Assembly (NCBI GenBank): GCA_003563895.1 | Contig: PWTK01000085.1 | Coordinates: 1-35,274, forward strand | Origin: Syntrophomonadaceae bacterium | Lineage (GTDB): Bacteria; Bacillota; Dethiobacteria; DTU022; UBA8154 | Direction of reading: 5' to 3' | DNA: 35,274 nucleotides | Part shown: positions 1-7,037 of the stretch, piece after piece | Position numbering within the stretch: the stretch's first letter is position 1 | Layout: each line of letters starts with the position of its first letter | Translations under genes and position numbers: made by a program | Notes under the pieces: model-generated | The model's database searches: none | Told to the model about the DNA's origin: nothing | Seen by the model: the letters and a program-made list of their open reading frames with translations, nothing else

Positions 1-3
1 ACC

Positions 4-32
4 TTGATAAATTTTTCACTTTCAGGTATAAT
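4..32 (+). promoter_or_regulatory. Sigma-A promoter for acuA
   Basis: TTGATA at 4-9 and TATAAT at 27-32 are separated by 17 bases, an almost perfect housekeeping promoter. Transcription would start near base 39, about 48 bases before the acuA start codon. A second possible pair (TTGACT at 37-42, TATAAA at 61-66, 18-base spacer) lies downstream, but its start would fall in the ribosome binding site, so it is less likely. Confidence 0.65.
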
Positions 33-86
33 GGAATTGACTTATAGAAATTTAAATGGTTATAAATTTTAAAAGGATGATTCGAT

Positions 87-761
87 ATGACGGTGCTTGC
101 CGGCAACAATTCATACAGGAGGCTGCGGGACAGGGGTTATCCGGTGGAGAGTTTGGTTTTGACTGATGCAGGGCCGGTTTTTGTTGAGGGGCCGGTTGAG
201 CGGGAAGAACTGGAGAAGCTCTCCTTCTCGGACGGGCTGGATATCTTTCGCCCCCCCAAAAAGCAGAAGGAAGCTCTGAAAAAGCTGGCCGGGGACGAAG
301 ACGGCATGATTTTTATTGCCCGGAAGGAAAGCATGGTCGTTGGCTATGCCACTTTTCACAACCCCGATTTTCCCTGGTGGCAAAAAACAGGTGTGAAAGA
401 GTTGATAGAGCTTGGGGGGCTGGAGATCGACCCTCGCTGGAGGAATAGCGGGGTGGCTTCGGGGCTGTTGCAGGCTCTTTTTGACAATGACGAATATCCT
501 TATTGGGAGTACAAAATAGTCATGAACGTCCAGACCGTGCACTGCTGGGATTTGCGCCGGATCGGTTTGTCCGAATGGAAATACCGGGAACTGATGCGCA
601 AACTTCTGGAAAAATACGGTTTTTCCGTCCAGCCGACAGATGACCCTGAAATCAAGGATCACTGGGCCAACATGCTCATGGCGCGGGTTGGCAAGAACGT
701 GGAGAAAGGGTCTTATGCGAGATTTTTAAACAGCTGCTTTGTGAAGGAACGCAGACTTTAA
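87..761 (+). CDS. acuA: AcuA-like GNAT protein acetyltransferase
   Basis: This 224-residue protein is a GNAT-fold N-acetyltransferase that closely resembles Bacillus subtilis AcuA, which acetylates and thereby inactivates acetyl-CoA synthetase. Features recalled from AcuA and visible here are FRPPKKQ (about residues 54-60), the ELIELGGLEID segment (111-121), the acetyl-CoA loop RNSGVA (125-130, an RxxGxA motif) and MARVGKNV near the C-terminus. Length matches the family (about 210 residues). The ATG has a good site, AAAAGGATGA, ending 6 bases upstream. It is a single-gene unit between its own promoter and a terminator; the acuB and acuC genes that accompany it in Bacillus are absent here. The substrate is inferred from the family and no acetyl-CoA synthetase gene lies in the window. 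Confidence 0.85.
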   Translation: MTVLAGNNSYRRLRDRGYPVESLVLTDAGPVFVEGPVEREELEKLSFSDGLDIFRPPKKQKEALKKLAGDEDGMIFIARKESMVVGYATFHNPDFPWWQKTGVKELIELGGLEIDPRWRNSGVASGLLQALFDNDEYPYWEYKIVMNVQTVHCWDLRRIGLSEWKYRELMRKLLEKYGFSVQPTDDPEIKDHWANMLMARVGKNVEKGSYARFLNSCFVKERRL

Positions 762-833
762 GGCGTGCCGGAGGGGCATTGCCGGCGGAGCTCGTTGTGC
801 TCACAAGAAAAAAGCGATACGATGTGTTTTTCC

Positions 834-875
834 AACCACCCGCTTTTCAAGACCATGGAGGCGGGTGGTTTTTTT
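834..875 (+). terminator. Rho-independent terminator of acuA
   Basis: A perfect 10-base-pair stem (834-843 with 861-870, arm AACCACCCGC) and a 17-base loop are followed by an uninterrupted T tract. It sits 73 bases after the acuA stop codon and separates acuA from the hdr operon. Confidence 0.85.
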
Positions 876-1042
876 GGTGCTCAGTTGGTGTGATGAGCGC
901 CAGTATATGTGCCAAAGAAGTAATAATGGATTCAAGGGAGAACAATGCGCCCCGTTCTGTAATGGTCCTCCTGCCCATCGGGCGGATCCTGTATTTTAAA
1001 ATTTATAAATTAAATTTTAAATTCTAAAAAGGATATTTGCCT

Positions 1043-1114
1043 GTGCTCGTCGAATACAGGATTATATTCCCTGGCCAGAACCACCAGGCGGTGATCAAAA
1101 AGGGAAAGTTTTAA
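1043..1114 (+). CDS. Possible 23-residue leader peptide upstream of hdrB
   Basis: A GTG at 1043 is preceded by AAAAAGGAT with an 8-base spacer, a good ribosome binding site, and opens a 23-codon frame ending at TAA 1112-1114. The peptide (starts MLVEYRIIFPGQ, ends IKKGKF) has no recognisable domain and no obvious run of regulatory codons. It may be a leader peptide of the hdr operon or chance. Support is only the site and spacing. Confidence 0.22.
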   Translation: MLVEYRIIFPGQNHQAVIKKGKF

Positions 1115-1150
1115 AATTTAGAAGGCAAGTTTTACCATCCTGAGAATTTA

Positions 1151-1229
1151 AAAAGGAGGTGAGGTCCCGGTTTTCCGGTTGTGCAGGATACCTGCTTGAA
1201 GAACGGTCGGAAACCGGGCAGCAGCAGTG
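1151..1229 (+). promoter_or_regulatory. Hairpin-bridged ribosome binding site of hdrB
   Basis: The hdrB GTG (1227) has no Shine-Dalgarno sequence in the 20 bases before it, and a stop codon in frame at 1197-1199 rules out an earlier start. A very strong site, AAAAGGAGGTGA, lies at 1151-1162. Between them is a hairpin: 1166-1177 pairs with 1208-1218 (11 base pairs, one bulged T), with a nested 5-base-pair stem (1183-1187 with 1191-1195). Folded, it leaves only about 4 plus 8 unpaired bases between the site and the GTG. I infer that the hairpin brings the site into register, or controls access to it. Confidence 0.5.
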
Positions 1230-2048
1230 CGTTACAGTTATTATCCGGGCTGTACTTTAAAGACTTCGGCTGCCGTGCTGGAAGAGTCAGCCTTAAATGC
1301 CGCAAAAGCACTGGGCATCGAGCTTGTGGAGCAGGAGGAGTGGCAGTGCTGCGGGGCCGTATTTCCCCTGGCAACGGATGAAATTGCCTCTTTCCTGTCA
1401 TCGGTGCGAAGCCTGGATGCTGCGCGCAGCGCCGGGGAGAAGCTGGTCACCATCTGTGCGGCCTGTCACCATGTAATAAAAAGGGCCAATCACGTGATTC
1501 AATCCGACGGCGAGGTGCGGGACAAGGTCAACAACTACCTCGAGCTCGACAACTATTACAGCGGCCAGGGCGAAGCCATCCACTACCTGGAGATGCTGCG
1601 CGACGACCTGGGTTTTGACAAGCTGGCAGAACAGGTTAAAGAACCCCTCACAGGCCGTAAAATAGCAGCTTATTACGGATGCCTGCTTTTACGCCCGGCG
1701 AAGGTCATGCAGTTTGATGATGCCGAGGATCCCAGCATCATGGAGGACTACCTGAGCGCCCTGGGGGCTACACCAGTAGAGTATCCATATCGCACCGAGT
1801 GCTGCGGCGTTTATCTGTCGGTGAACAATGAAGAAATCGCTGCAGGCATGGTGAAGAAAATCATCAATTCAGCCAGGCGCAGTGGTGCAGAGGCCATCGT
1901 AAACGCCTGTCCCCTTTGTCATTACAACCTCCTGGAGCTGCAGGATAAAACGCCGCAGGGTGAACCGGTGCTTCCCGTATATTACTTTACCGAGCTCCTG
2001 GAGGAAGCGCTGGGGGTTAAGAGGGAAGTTGAAGAGAAGACCAGGTGA
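1227..2048 (+). CDS. hdrB: Heterodisulfide reductase subunit B (HdrB)
   Basis: HdrB carries the active-site non-cubane iron-sulfur clusters that reduce a disulfide substrate (CoM-S-S-CoB in methanogens; other disulfides, for example of DsrC, proposed in bacteria). Both cysteine-rich CCG domains are complete: Cys9, Cys41-Cys42, Cys77 and Cys80 in the first; Cys152, Cys192-Cys193, Cys228 and Cys231 in the second. The N-terminus MRYSYYPGC is the normal family start, so GTG 1227 is used even though its ribosome binding site is displaced by a hairpin. At 273 residues it is near full length for the family. It is the first gene of a seven-gene operon and is followed after 72 bases by hdrC. The physiological disulfide is unknown. 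Confidence 0.93.
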   Translation: MRYSYYPGCTLKTSAAVLEESALNAAKALGIELVEQEEWQCCGAVFPLATDEIASFLSSVRSLDAARSAGEKLVTICAACHHVIKRANHVIQSDGEVRDKVNNYLELDNYYSGQGEAIHYLEMLRDDLGFDKLAEQVKEPLTGRKIAAYYGCLLLRPAKVMQFDDAEDPSIMEDYLSALGATPVEYPYRTECCGVYLSVNNEEIAAGMVKKIINSARRSGAEAIVNACPLCHYNLLELQDKTPQGEPVLPVYYFTELLEEALGVKREVEEKTR

Positions 2049-2120
2049 GATCCCTGACCGGTTTTGGGATGTTAAACCCGGTTTTTCTTCGTTTAGACCA
2101 GAAAAGAGGAGGGAAGCAAC

Positions 2121-2525
2121 GTGAAAGTTACGATAGAGAGCCTGCGCAGCGATATTTTAAAAGACATCGCCGATATCAGTGGAGAAAATGTCGCAGAATG
2201 CTACCAGTGCGGCAAGTGCACCGCCGCCTGCCCTGTCAACCAGGCCATGGATATACTCCCCCACCAGGTCCTTCGCCTTTTGCAGCTGGGGCTGGTGGAC
2301 GAAGTGATGAACAGCAAAACCATCTGGATCTGTGCCTCCTGTTTCACCTGCGCCGGACGCTGCCCGCGCGATGTGGATCTGGCCAATGTGATGGAGGCGG
2401 TGCGGGTCCTGCTGCTGCGGGAGAGAGGAGCGTCCCGCATCAAGGCGGAAGATATGCCGGAGATCCTGCGGAAAGGCATGCCGGAGCAGGGGATTGTCAG
2501 CGGTTTCCGCAAGTATGCCAAGTAA
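2121..2525 (+). CDS. hdrC: Heterodisulfide reductase subunit C (HdrC)
   Basis: A 134-residue ferredoxin-like subunit that relays electrons from HdrA to the catalytic HdrB. It shows two [4Fe-4S] motifs: Cys27-x2-Cys30-x2-Cys33-x3-Cys37-Pro and Cys71-x2-Cys74-x2-Cys77-x3-Cys81-Pro, with the usual helical segment between them. The GTG start is preceded by GAGGAGGGA at good spacing. No membrane anchor is present, so this is the soluble HdrABC type rather than HdrDE. It lies between hdrB and hdrA with gaps of about 73 bases on each side. Confidence 0.93.
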   Translation: MKVTIESLRSDILKDIADISGENVAECYQCGKCTAACPVNQAMDILPHQVLRLLQLGLVDEVMNSKTIWICASCFTCAGRCPRDVDLANVMEAVRVLLLRERGASRIKAEDMPEILRKGMPEQGIVSGFRKYAK

Positions 2526-2598
2526 TGCTGCGGCTTGAAAGACATACATTCTCCAAAAAAATCGATTTTGACTTATGCCTATGAAGGAGGGATGTGCG

Positions 2599-4578
2599 TT
2601 GAGGAGGATCGGTGTATTTATATGCTGGTGCGGAGCGAATATCGCCGGCACGGTTGACATAGAAAAGGTTGTGGAAGAGAGCAAAAAAATACCGGGTGTA
2701 GCCTACGCCGGAGAGTATCGCTACATGTGTTCAGAGATCGGCCAGGATATGATCCGTGACACGATAATAGAACAAAACCTGGACAGGGTGGTCGTTGCTG
2801 CCTGTTCTCCCCGCATGCACGAGCCGACGTTCCGCAGGGCAGCCGAGTCGGCCGGCTTAAACCCCTACCTGGTCCAGATGGCCAATATCAGGGAGCACTG
2901 CTCCTGGGTCCATAAAGACGAGGAAGAGGCGACCAGAAAAGCGGTTGCGCTTGTCCGCACTGCCGTGGCCAAGGCCTCCCGCAGCGTGGAATTGTTTTCC
3001 CAGGAAATACCCGTTGAGCGCAGGGCCCTGGTTTTGGGCGGGGGTATAGCGGGCATCCAGGCCGCCCTCGATATTGCCGACGCGGGCTATGAGGTAGACC
3101 TGGTGGAGAAATCGCCCACCATCGGCGGCCGCATGGCCCAGCTGGATAAAACCTTTCCCACCCTTGACTGTTCGGCCTGCATTCTGACCCCCAAGATGGT
3201 AGACGCAAGCAGCCATCCCAATATCAACCTCTTTACCTGGAGTGAGGTGGAGCAGGTAGAGGGCTACGTGGGCAACTTTACCGTGACCATACGGAAAAAA
3301 GCCCGATTTGTTGACGAAGAAAAGTGCACCGGCTGCGGTGATTGCTTTGAAAAGTGCCCCAGCAAGGTTGACAGCGAATTCGATGAGGGGTTGGTCCAGC
3401 GCAAGGCCATTTATGTGCCATTTCCCCAGGCCGTGCCCAATGTTCCCGTGATTGACAAGGAAAATTGCCGCTGGTTTGTCAAAGAAAAATGCCGCGTCTG
3501 TGAGAAGGTCTGCGAAGCCGAGGCGGTTGACCTTGAGCAGGAAGACGAGCTGCTGGAGAAAAGATACGGCGCGGTGGTGGTGGCGACCGGCTTTGATGTG
3601 CTGGGTCTGGAGGAGTTTGGTGAATTTAATTACGGCAAGCATCCCGATATCATTACCAGCCTGGAATTCGAGCGGTTGGTCAACGCTTCCGGCCCCACGG
3701 GGGGGAAGCTGTTGAGGCCTTCCAACCAGGAACCCCCCCGGAATGTGGTTTTTGTCCAGTGCGTGGGTTCCCGCGACAAATCCCGCGGCAAGCCCTACTG
3801 TTCCAAGATTTGCTGCATGTATACGGCGAAGCACACCGTACTGCTTAAAGAGAAATATCCCCAGTCCCAGGCGTACGTCTTCTATATCGATGTGAGGACG
3901 GGCGGAAAGGACTTTGAAGAGTTCCATCGCCGTGCAGTGGAGGAAAACGACGCGATTTACCTGAGGGGCCAGGTGGGCAAAGTTTTCCCCGAGGGCGACA
4001 AACTTCTGGTAGAGGGAGTCGACTCCTTGAGCGGCAAAACGGTGCAGATTGAAGCCGACATGGTGGTGCTGGCAGCGGCTATGGTGCCCAGGACGGATGC
4101 ACCGGAGATAGCCCGGCTGCTCACCCTGGGAACGGATGCACACAGCTTCTTTACCGAAGCTCACCCCAAGCTCCGACCCGTTGAAACCCACTCTGCCGGT
4201 GTCTTCCTGGCCGGTGCCTGCCAGGGCCCCAAGGATATACCGGAGGCGGTCGCCCAGGCCAGCGGGTCTGCTTCCAAGGCGCTGGGGATTCTGTCCAAGG
4301 AAACGCTCCTGTCGGACCCCTGCGTGTCAAAAGTCGATGAGTCGCTCTGCACAGGGTGCTTGATGTGCATAGATGTCTGCCCCTACCATGCCATCACTGA
4401 AAAAACGATTGAAGAAAAAGTGCACGGTGAAGTGGTGAAGCGGGTGGTGGCGGAAGTGAATGAAGCCGTCTGCCAGGGCTGTGGTGCCTGTTCAGTAGCC
4501 TGCCGGCCCGGGGCCATGAACGTGAAAGGCTTCAGCAATGAACAGATCCTTGCGGAGGTGGATGCGGTATGTCTGTAG
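2599..4578 (+). CDS. hdrA: Heterodisulfide reductase subunit A (HdrA), flavin-bifurcating subunit
   Basis: HdrA holds the FAD that splits electron pairs in flavin-based electron bifurcation and is the hub of Hdr complexes. Seen in order: N-terminal RIGVFICWCGANIAG; a glycine-rich FAD site (VLGGGIAGIQAA) followed by EKSPTIGGRMAQLDKT; the hallmark CSACILTPKM cysteine segment; an inserted ferredoxin-like motif CTGCGDCFEKCP; and two C-terminal [4Fe-4S] motifs, CTGCLMCIDVCP and CQGCGACSVACRP. I chose TTG 2599 because AAGGAGGG lies 7 bases upstream and the protein then begins MRRIGVF, as usual for HdrA. An in-frame ATG at 2575 lacks a ribosome binding site. Length is about 659 residues, normal for HdrA. 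Its end overlaps flxD by 10 bases, implying translational coupling. Confidence 0.95.
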   Translation: MRRIGVFICWCGANIAGTVDIEKVVEESKKIPGVAYAGEYRYMCSEIGQDMIRDTIIEQNLDRVVVAACSPRMHEPTFRRAAESAGLNPYLVQMANIREHCSWVHKDEEEATRKAVALVRTAVAKASRSVELFSQEIPVERRALVLGGGIAGIQAALDIADAGYEVDLVEKSPTIGGRMAQLDKTFPTLDCSACILTPKMVDASSHPNINLFTWSEVEQVEGYVGNFTVTIRKKARFVDEEKCTGCGDCFEKCPSKVDSEFDEGLVQRKAIYVPFPQAVPNVPVIDKENCRWFVKEKCRVCEKVCEAEAVDLEQEDELLEKRYGAVVVATGFDVLGLEEFGEFNYGKHPDIITSLEFERLVNASGPTGGKLLRPSNQEPPRNVVFVQCVGSRDKSRGKPYCSKICCMYTAKHTVLLKEKYPQSQAYVFYIDVRTGGKDFEEFHRRAVEENDAIYLRGQVGKVFPEGDKLLVEGVDSLSGKTVQIEADMVVLAAAMVPRTDAPEIARLLTLGTDAHSFFTEAHPKLRPVETHSAGVFLAGACQGPKDIPEAVAQASGSASKALGILSKETLLSDPCVSKVDESLCTGCLMCIDVCPYHAITEKTIEEKVHGEVVKRVVAEVNEAVCQGCGACSVACRPGAMNVKGFSNEQILAEVDAVCL

Positions 4579-5006
4579 CGCGCGAAGAGCATAACTTTGA
4601 GCCCTTAATTGTCGCTTTCTGCTGTAACTGGTGCAGTTATGCCGGCGGCGACTTGGCCGGTACGAGCAGGATGAGCTATCCCCCCAATGCGCGGGTCATC
4701 CGCGTTCCCTGCTCCAGCCGGGTCAGCCCCAACTTCATCCTGCGCGCCTTCCAGAGGGGAGCTGACGGTGTGCTTGTTGCCGGCTGTCATCCCGGCGACT
4801 GCCATTATATTACCGGGAATTACCATGCGCGGCGGCGCCTTTCGATTTTGCGCCGGTTCCTGGGGTTTATGGGCGTTGAGCCGGAACGCTTCGAGGTGCA
4901 CTGGATTTCCGCCTCGGAGGGGGGCAAATTTGCCGAAGTAATGACTGAAATGCCGGAAAAGATCCGGGCCCTGGGCCCGAACAGAAAGTTGAGGGATGCC
5001 CGATGA
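4569..5006 (+). CDS. flxD: MvhD/FlxD-type [2Fe-2S] electron-transfer subunit
   Basis: MvhD-family proteins pass electrons from a hydrogenase, formate dehydrogenase or NADH oxidoreductase to HdrA. The diagnostic cysteines are all present: FCCNWCSYAG near residue 20, VPCSSRV near 53 and AGCHPGDCHY near 77, in a 145-residue protein of normal family size. It overlaps hdrA by 10 bases and flxC by 4 bases (ATGA). With no hydrogenase genes nearby and a NAD(P)H-binding flxA at the end of the operon, I call it FlxD rather than MvhD. The flx naming follows the FlxABCD-HdrABC complex described in Desulfovibrio vulgaris. Confidence 0.9.
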   Translation: MSVAREEHNFEPLIVAFCCNWCSYAGGDLAGTSRMSYPPNARVIRVPCSSRVSPNFILRAFQRGADGVLVAGCHPGDCHYITGNYHARRRLSILRRFLGFMGVEPERFEVHWISASEGGKFAEVMTEMPEKIRALGPNRKLRDAR

Positions 5007-5974
5007 AAAACCTTCAAGATACCATCCGCGAGATTGCCGCGCAGTCCCTTGCTCGGGGAGAAGTTGAACTTGTTATCGGCTGGGAGAAGGGCGACCTCTG
5101 GTGGCAGTCTTACCCCGCTTTTATCGAAGAGGAAAAGGAGGCCGACAGGCTCATCTGGGATCCCCTTTGTGTCCCCAACCTGAGCCGGTATCTCCTCCAA
5201 GAGCTCTCCGAGATGGATGAGAAAAAAATTGCGCTTTTCGTAAAGGGCTGCGATGCCCTGGCTTTTAACCAGCTGCTTCAGGACAACCGCACGGTCAGGG
5301 AGCGGGTTGTCCTCTACGGTATTCCCTGCGACGGGCTGGTGGATCCGTCCAAGTTGGAAAGGGAAGGGCTGGACAGGGATCTGCAGGAGGTAGAGCGCGA
5401 TGGCGAAGAGCTGGTCCTGAAAGCCGCCGCCGGGGAAGAAAAACGGGTACCCGCGAAGGATTACCTTTACGACAAGTGTTTAACCTGCCGTTATCCCAAC
5501 CCGGTGGCTTATGACCAGATGCTGGGCGAAACGGTCCCCGTGGAGCCGGAAGAGCGCTTTACAGGCGTGCGAAAGCTGGAGGAGCTGGATTACGAAGATC
5601 GTTTTTCCTACTGGGCCGAACAGTTTTCGCGCTGCATTCGCTGTTTTGCCTGCCGCAACGTGTGCCCGGCCTGCAGCTGTATCAAGTGCGTTTTTGACCT
5701 GCAAGAACCCCGCTGGCTGGGCAAGGCGACCGAGCCAAGCGAAAACGCATTCTACCACATCATCAGGGCTTACCACGTGGCAGGGCGCTGCGTGGATTGT
5801 GGGGAATGCAGCAGGGTTTGCCCGGTCGATATACCACTGCAGGAGCTCAACCGCAAAATCATTCTGGACATCAATGAACTTTACGGTGAATACGACGCCG
5901 GCGTGGATCCGGAGCAGGAGGCCCCACTCATTACCTACAAGACGGACGATCCCGCCGCCTTTACAGAAAGCTAA
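5003..5974 (+). CDS. flxC: FlxC-like iron-sulfur protein (F420-hydrogenase/formate dehydrogenase beta-like)
   Basis: A 323-residue iron-sulfur protein. The N-terminal half contains FVKGCDALAFNQLL and LYGIPCDGLVDP, typical of the beta subunits of F420-reducing hydrogenases and formate dehydrogenases. The middle has KCLTCRYPNP. The C-terminal third carries CIRCFACRNVCPACSC and CVDCGECSRVCP, giving at least two [4Fe-4S] clusters. It probably carries electrons between FlxB/FlxA and FlxD. The start overlaps the end of flxD (ATGA). The letter C is assigned by gene order: flxD lies next to hdrA and flxA at the far end, as I recall for the Desulfovibrio flxABCD-hdrABC cluster. The family is clear; the exact subunit name is less so. 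Confidence 0.8.
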   Translation: MKNLQDTIREIAAQSLARGEVELVIGWEKGDLWWQSYPAFIEEEKEADRLIWDPLCVPNLSRYLLQELSEMDEKKIALFVKGCDALAFNQLLQDNRTVRERVVLYGIPCDGLVDPSKLEREGLDRDLQEVERDGEELVLKAAAGEEKRVPAKDYLYDKCLTCRYPNPVAYDQMLGETVPVEPEERFTGVRKLEELDYEDRFSYWAEQFSRCIRCFACRNVCPACSCIKCVFDLQEPRWLGKATEPSENAFYHIIRAYHVAGRCVDCGECSRVCPVDIPLQELNRKIILDINELYGEYDAGVDPEQEAPLITYKTDDPAAFTES

Positions 5975-5990
5975 GGGGGTGTAAGGCAAC

Positions 5991-7037
5991 ATGAAAAAAG
6001 TACAAAAGGAGAAACTGGAAGACCTTTTTGAGCGCCTGGCCGGTGACGGTGTGCTCTACCTGCCCCTGGAAGAGGATGGTGTGGTAAACTTTGCTCCCTG
6101 GAAGAAAGGGGCCCGTGTAAACCTGGAAGCGCTCAACACCGTCCTTCCTCCCAAGAGGGCTATATTTCCGCAAACGGAGACCTACATGCGCTTTGAAACA
6201 GATGGAAAAAAGCTGCAGATAGAGCAGGTTGAGCCGGTTGAGGGAAATTACTTCCTTTTCGGCGTGCGTCCCTGCGATATGGCCGGCATTAAAGTGCTGG
6301 ACAAGGTGTTTTTGGATGAGCCGGAGGACGATATATACAGCCGGCGCCGCCAGGCCGGCACGATCTTGTCTTTGGGCTGTAACGATCCGCACGTCAGCTG
6401 TTTCTGCAGTGCCTTTGACCTGGAACCGGGGTTTGCCCCGGATGCCGACGTAGCCCTGTGGGATGTGGGAGAGGTTTTGTTGTGGAAGCCGTTGAGTGAA
6501 AAGGGGGAAAAGCTGACTTCCTCTGTGGAGGACCTGCTGGAGGACGCTTCTGCAGAAGAGGAAAGAGCTGCCGAGGAACAGAGGAATTCGGCAGCGGCCA
6601 CGGTGGCTGCTGCTGCCCGGGAGCACGGATGGAATGTTGAAGGGGTGGAAGAAGCCCTGCAGGATATGTTTGAGGCGGAGCTCTGGGACAAGCTGTACAG
6701 GCGCTGCCTGGGATGCGGGATCTGCACCTACATCTGCCCCACCTGCCACTGCTTCGATGTAGAGGACTTCGGGAAGTGGCAGGAAGGGGAACGCTTTCGC
6801 TGCTGGGACTCCTGCATGTTTGAAGAATTTACGCTGCATGCCAGCGGAGAAAACCCCAGGCCGACCCAGAAGGAGAGGGTGCGCCAGCGCTTCATGCACA
6901 AGCTCTGCTATTATCCCTCCAACTTTGAAGGGCTCTATGCCTGTGTGGGATGCGGCCGCTGCGTTCGTCAATGCCCCGTCAGCATCGATATCACACAGGT
7001 GATTAAAGAGGTGGGAGGTGTGAAGAGTGGCTCGTAA
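5991..7037 (+). CDS. flxB: FlxB-like 4Fe-4S protein (AsrA-like)
   Basis: This 348-residue protein resembles subunit A of anaerobic sulfite reductase and related hydrogenase-linked ferredoxins. It has the family signature FGVRPCDMAGIKVLDKVF near residue 90, a CNDPHVSCFCS segment near 130, and two C-terminal [4Fe-4S] motifs (CLGCGICTYICPTCHC and CVGCGRCVRQCP). An acidic, alanine-rich stretch (about 180-205) looks like a flexible linker. The ATG follows TAAGGGGGTG, 16 bases after flxC, and the gene overlaps flxA by 11 bases. AsrA normally partners an AsrB-type flavoprotein, and the next gene is exactly such a protein, so the two form an NADH-oxidising pair. A sulfite reductase is excluded by the absence of an AsrC subunit. 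Confidence 0.82.
   Translation: MKKVQKEKLEDLFERLAGDGVLYLPLEEDGVVNFAPWKKGARVNLEALNTVLPPKRAIFPQTETYMRFETDGKKLQIEQVEPVEGNYFLFGVRPCDMAGIKVLDKVFLDEPEDDIYSRRRQAGTILSLGCNDPHVSCFCSAFDLEPGFAPDADVALWDVGEVLLWKPLSEKGEKLTSSVEDLLEDASAEEERAAEEQRNSAAATVAAAAREHGWNVEGVEEALQDMFEAELWDKLYRRCLGCGICTYICPTCHCFDVEDFGKWQEGERFRCWDSCMFEEFTLHASGENPRPTQKERVRQRFMHKLCYYPSNFEGLYACVGCGRCVRQCPVSIDITQVIKEVGGVKSGS

Larger units (their letters stand above)
762..1226 (+). other. Intergenic region between acuA and hdrB
   Basis: 465 bases with the acuA terminator, an AT-rich stretch (about 1000-1030), a possible 23-codon leader ORF and the structured hdrB leader. Three similar AT-rich boxes ending in a Shine-Dalgarno-like AAAAGGA occur before acuA (about 66-78), at about 1015-1033 and at about 1143-1159. 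A promoter for the hdr operon must lie here; the best candidate, TTGCCT 1037-1042 with GATTAT 1060-1065, is weak. Confidence 0.5.

Noticed and set aside
779..1027. Plus-strand open frame of 82 codons after acuA
   Set aside because: It runs through the acuA terminator hairpin and AT-rich leader, has no ribosome binding site and no recognisable domain.
1181..1381. GTG-initiated frame overlapping the start of hdrB
   Set aside because: Its start is 20 bases from the strong ribosome binding site, it lies in a different frame from hdrB and shows no homology; HdrB features begin exactly at GTG 1227.
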